A stretch of DNA of 64,000 nt from Flexivirga endophytica (GTDB lineage Bacteria; Actinomycetota; Actinomycetes; Actinomycetales; Dermatophilaceae): the NCBI RefSeq assembly GCF_014640635.1, contig NZ_BMHI01000003.1, positions 310,001-374,000 on the forward strand, read 5' to 3'. Below, piece after piece: positions 63,848 through 64,000 of this stretch. The notes under the pieces are model-generated. The model made no database searches and was not told the DNA's origin. It saw nothing but the letters and a program-made list of their open reading frames with translations. The position numbers and the translations under genes were made by a program. Numbering within the stretch: the first letter of the stretch is position 1; each line of letters opens with the position of its first letter.

Positions 63848-64000
63848 CTAGTGCTCCTTGATGTGGTCGAAGGGGTCGCCGCAGGCGCGGCAGCGGTAGA
63901 GCGCCTTGCAGGCGGTGCTGCCGAACTCGCTGGTCACCTCGGTGTCACCGGACCCACACTGCGGACACTGTATGGCGCGCCGGGTCGGCGTCAGACTCAG
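63848..64000 (-). CDS. paaD: PaaD-type phenylacetyl-CoA epoxidase assembly protein, C-terminal fragment
   Basis: Only the last 50 or so codons are in the window, read on the minus strand from the right edge to TAG at 63848. They spell CPQCGSGDTEVTSEFGS and TACKALYRCRACGDPF, then DHIKEH, the C-terminal zinc-ribbon-like part characteristic of PaaD (the MIP18/DUF59-type protein that matures the PaaABC oxygenase). The next gene, paaE, begins 3 nt after its stop. The rest, and paaABC, should lie beyond the edge. Confidence 0.9.
   Translation of the reverse strand: MSLTPTRRAIQCPQCGSGDTEVTSEFGSTACKALYRCRACGDPFDHIKEH

Overview
This 64 kb window comes from a high-GC actinobacterium. GC looks to be in the mid-60s percent, GTG starts are common, and the content points to Micrococcales (Dermacoccaceae- or Intrasporangiaceae-like, an inference only): an actinobacterial Dcd, a YtxH-like small protein, an SPW-repeat protein, a FadF-type Fe-S oxidoreductase and a B12-riboswitch-controlled nrdAB operon. 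No integrase, transposase, phage structural module or CRISPR array was seen. It reads as ordinary chromosome with several accessory cassettes.

Layout. 1-5.4 kb: the end of an SMP-30/gluconolactonase gene, tRNA-Arg(ACG) with a strong terminator, a Nudix hydrolase next to a PLD-SF2 helicase-DUF3427 protein, a PAT-type acetyltransferase and a secreted wall-associated protein. 5.4-18 kb: a complete L-rhamnose uptake and catabolism operon on the minus strand (ABC ATPase, two permeases, binding protein, mutarotase, an arabinose/fucose-isomerase-like protein, rhamnose isomerase, aldolase-dehydrogenase fusion, rhamnulokinase). A divergent LacI regulator faces it across an intergenic region holding two LacI-type operators. 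18-25 kb: glutaminase, tRNA-Ser(TGA), HU, SPW protein, DUF2087 protein, SDR, APH-like kinase, and cysK-cysE for cysteine synthesis. 25-32 kb: a FadF-like membrane Fe-S oxidoreductase, a polar amino-acid ABC transporter, a TDT/SLAC1-type channel and an XRE-type regulator. 32-38 kb: a secreted vWA protein, a tail-anchored Ser/Thr kinase, and a three-gene operon (WXG100-like protein, unknown protein, helical-lipase protein) that resembles a type VII secretion effector module.

38-42 kb: a TetR-controlled heterodimeric ABC exporter with a clear palindromic operator. 42-46 kb: an OpuC-type osmoprotectant ABC transporter. 46-49 kb: an alpha/beta hydrolase, dcd, tRNA-Gly(CCC), a DinB/DUF664 protein, and a secreted I36-like plus tail-lysozyme-like fusion. 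49-54.4 kb: the most interesting locus. A consensus-like promoter and an adenosylcobalamin riboswitch precede nrdA, nrdB and an NRAMP metal transporter. NrdB lacks the radical tyrosine: Phe117 is in its place and Glu79 replaces the usual Asp ligand, which is the class Ic (Mn/Fe) signature, and a likely Mn(II) importer follows 9 nt downstream. 54.4-59.5 kb: TetR, LysR and a one-piece PutA. 59.5-64 kb: a small membrane protein, then part of a phenylacetate degradation cluster (hydroxyacyl-CoA dehydrogenase, enoyl-CoA hydratase, thiolase, PaaE, and the C-terminus of PaaD at the right edge).

Starts were chosen from ribosome binding sites, stop-start overlaps and family length. Several differ from the longest possible reading frame, and this is noted where it matters. 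All family assignments are by reading the translations; no database search was run.
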